A DNA stretch of 33,150 nucleotides. Source: Comamonadaceae bacterium (GTDB lineage: Bacteria > Pseudomonadota > Gammaproteobacteria > Burkholderiales > Burkholderiaceae_C). Below are positions 31,837 to 33,150 of the stretch, in pieces. The first letter of the stretch is position 1. Each line of letters starts with the position of its first letter. The stretch covers positions 1 through 33,150 of the forward strand of contig VIKI01000016.1 of assembly GCA_008080595.1 (NCBI GenBank). Reading direction: 5' to 3'. A program made the translations under genes and the position numbers. The notes under the pieces are model-generated. The model ran no database searches, was not told where the DNA came from, and saw only the letters and a list, made by a program, of their open reading frames with translations.

Positions 31837-33150
31837 TCAGGCGGCTTTTTTCCAGGGAGCCTTGGTCAGGCCCCAGATCGGGCTGGAAATCGCCATGTCC
31901 ATATCACGGGCAAAGATGGCAAAGCCGTCATAACCGTGGTAGGGGCCGGAATAATCCCAGCTGTGCATCTGGCGGAACGGCACGCCCATCTTCTGGAATA
32001 CGTACTTTTCCTTGATGCCTGAGCCAACCAGATCAGGCTTGACCGAATCAACAAAGTGTTCAAACTCGTAGCCGGTCACGTCGTCATAAATCAGGGTGGC
32101 ATCCTTGATGTAGTGGGTGGTGCGCTGGTAGTCGTCGTTGTGGCCAAACTCATAGCCAGTACCGACCACGATCATGCCCAAATCTTCATAAGCACCAATC
32201 ACGTGACGGGGGCGCAGGCCGCCGATGTACAGCATGACGGTCTTGCCTTGCAGACGTGGTTTGTACTTGTCGATGACGGCTTGCATCAGCGGCTTGTATT
32301 TGGCAATGACTTCTTCCGCCTTGGCCTTGATGGTGTCGTCAAAGTGGCTGGCGATCTCGCGCAGGCTCTTCTCGATCATGGTGGGGCCAAAGAAGTTGTA
32401 CTCGACCCATGGAATACCAAACTTCTCTTCCATGTGGCGGCTGATGTAGTTCATGGAACGGTAGCAGTGCAGCACATTGAGCTTGGCTTTGGGGGTGTTT
32501 TCCATCTCAGCCAGCGTGCCGTCGCCAGACCATTGTGAAATCACCCGCAGGCCCATTTCCTCGAGCAAGATGCGGCTTGACCAGGCATCACCACCGATGT
32601 TGTAGTCACCAATGATGGCCACGTCATAGGGGGTAGACACAAAGGTGGGGTTCTTGCTGGAGTCGGTTTTGTCCAGCACCCAGTCGCGAATCGCATCGTT
32701 GGCCAAATGGTGGCCGAGTGACTGGCTGACACCACGGAAACCTTCGCAGCGCACCGGCACAATGGTGTGGCCGCCCAGCTCTTTGGTCTTTTTCTTGGAC
32801 ACCGCTTCGATGTCGTCGCCGATCAGACCAATCGGGCATTCGGACTGGATCGAGATACCCTTGTTCAGCGGGAACAATTCCTGAATCTCGTCAATGATTT
32901 TGTCAAGTTTTTTGTCACCACCGAAGACAATGTCTTTCTCTTGAAAGTCAGAGGTGAACTGCATCGTGACAAAGGTGTCGATGCCGGTGGTGCCGATGTA
33001 GTAGTTGCGGCGATTGGCCCAGGAATACTGGCCACAACCTACTGGACCATGGCTGATGTGCACCATGTCTTTGATCGGGCCCCACACCACGCCTTTGGAG
33101 CCAGCGTAGGCGCAACCACGAATGGTCATCACGCCAGGCAATGACTTGAT
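31837..33150 (-). CDS. nifD: Nitrogenase molybdenum-iron protein alpha chain, N-terminus missing
   Basis: The gene runs off the right edge, so about the first 50 residues are missing. The P-cluster cysteines are visible in [21 protein letters not shown] and [11 protein letters not shown]. The FeMo-cofactor ligands are the cysteine in [13 protein letters not shown] and the histidine in [12 protein letters not shown]. The cofactor-side [13 protein letters not shown] segment contains the conserved Gln and His. This is the molybdenum enzyme: there is no VnfD/AnfD feature. nifH is expected to the right. The C-terminus is [19 protein letters not shown]. Confidence 0.97.
   Translation of the reverse strand: MKSLPGVMTIRGCAYAGSKGVVWGPIKDMVHISHGPVGCGQYSWANRRNYYIGTTGIDTFVTMQFTSDFQEKDIVFGGDKKLDKIIDEIQELFPLNKGISIQSECPIGLIGDDIEAVSKKKTKELGGHTIVPVRCEGFRGVSQSLGHHLANDAIRDWVLDKTDSSKNPTFVSTPYDVAIIGDYNIGGDAWSSRILLEEMGLRVISQWSGDGTLAEMENTPKAKLNVLHCYRSMNYISRHMEEKFGIPWVEYNFFGPTMIEKSLREIASHFDDTIKAKAEEVIAKYKPLMQAVIDKYKPRLQGKTVMLYIGGLRPRHVIGAYEDLGMIVVGTGYEFGHNDDYQRTTHYIKDATLIYDDVTGYEFEHFVDSVKPDLVGSGIKEKYVFQKMGVPFRQMHSWDYSGPYHGYDGFAIFARDMDMAISSPIWGLTKAPWKKAA

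Overview
The window reads as chromosomal DNA of a nitrogen-fixing betaproteobacterium of the order Burkholderiales, most probably the Comamonadaceae and close to Rhodoferax. This rests on the protein families and gene neighbourhoods (ybeY-phoH, folM-folB-ttcA, ruvA/ruvB, a Gts-type sugar importer, nifDK), on the high-GC codon use, and on an interspersed ~49-bp repeat that I recall, unverified, from that family. No rRNA, tRNA, CRISPR array, insertion sequence or prophage gene is visible.

Layout. Positions 1-5 kb hold housekeeping genes: the start of ybeY and phoH (minus strand), ruvA and ruvB (plus strand) separated by an opposing periplasmic alpha-carbonic anhydrase gene, and a GltI-type amino-acid-binding protein. 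From 5.4 to 7.4 kb lies a Cache-HAMP-PAS-GGDEF diguanylate cyclase directly behind that binding protein. From 7.5 to 11.1 kb, on the minus strand, are folM, folB, a remnant resembling an antitoxin gene, ttcA, a lipoprotein and a histidine phosphatase. From 11.1 to 15.1 kb, on the plus strand, are a MidA-like methyltransferase, a DUF2905 membrane protein and two tandem membrane diguanylate cyclases. From 15.1 to 21.3 kb are trxC, a cupin, a ROK sugar kinase and a gtsABC-type sugar importer whose ATPase gene is broken by an internal deletion. From 21.3 to 29.0 kb, on the minus strand, are a PAS-GGDEF-EAL protein and a four-gene signalling block: periplasmic binding protein, histidine kinase, OmpR-type regulator, second histidine kinase. 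From 29.3 kb to the right edge, also on the minus strand, is the end of a nitrogenase operon: nifD (incomplete), nifK, a [2Fe-2S] ferredoxin resembling the oxygen-protective FeSII (Shethna II) protein, and an unrecognised small protein.

How the parts fit. Three themes recur. First, second-messenger signalling is dense: four GGDEF proteins, one with an intact EAL domain, all keep an RxxD inhibition site five residues before the GGDEF motif. Second, periplasmic binding proteins twice sit beside sensory proteins rather than permeases. Third, a repeat family of about 49 bp occurs six times, four of them inside or across coding sequence, where it supplies codons; in one lipoprotein it encodes most of the signal peptide. 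Three CAAATGT repeats at 10-11-bp spacing between the regulator operon and the GGDEF-EAL gene look like an OmpR/PhoB-type binding site that could link the two.
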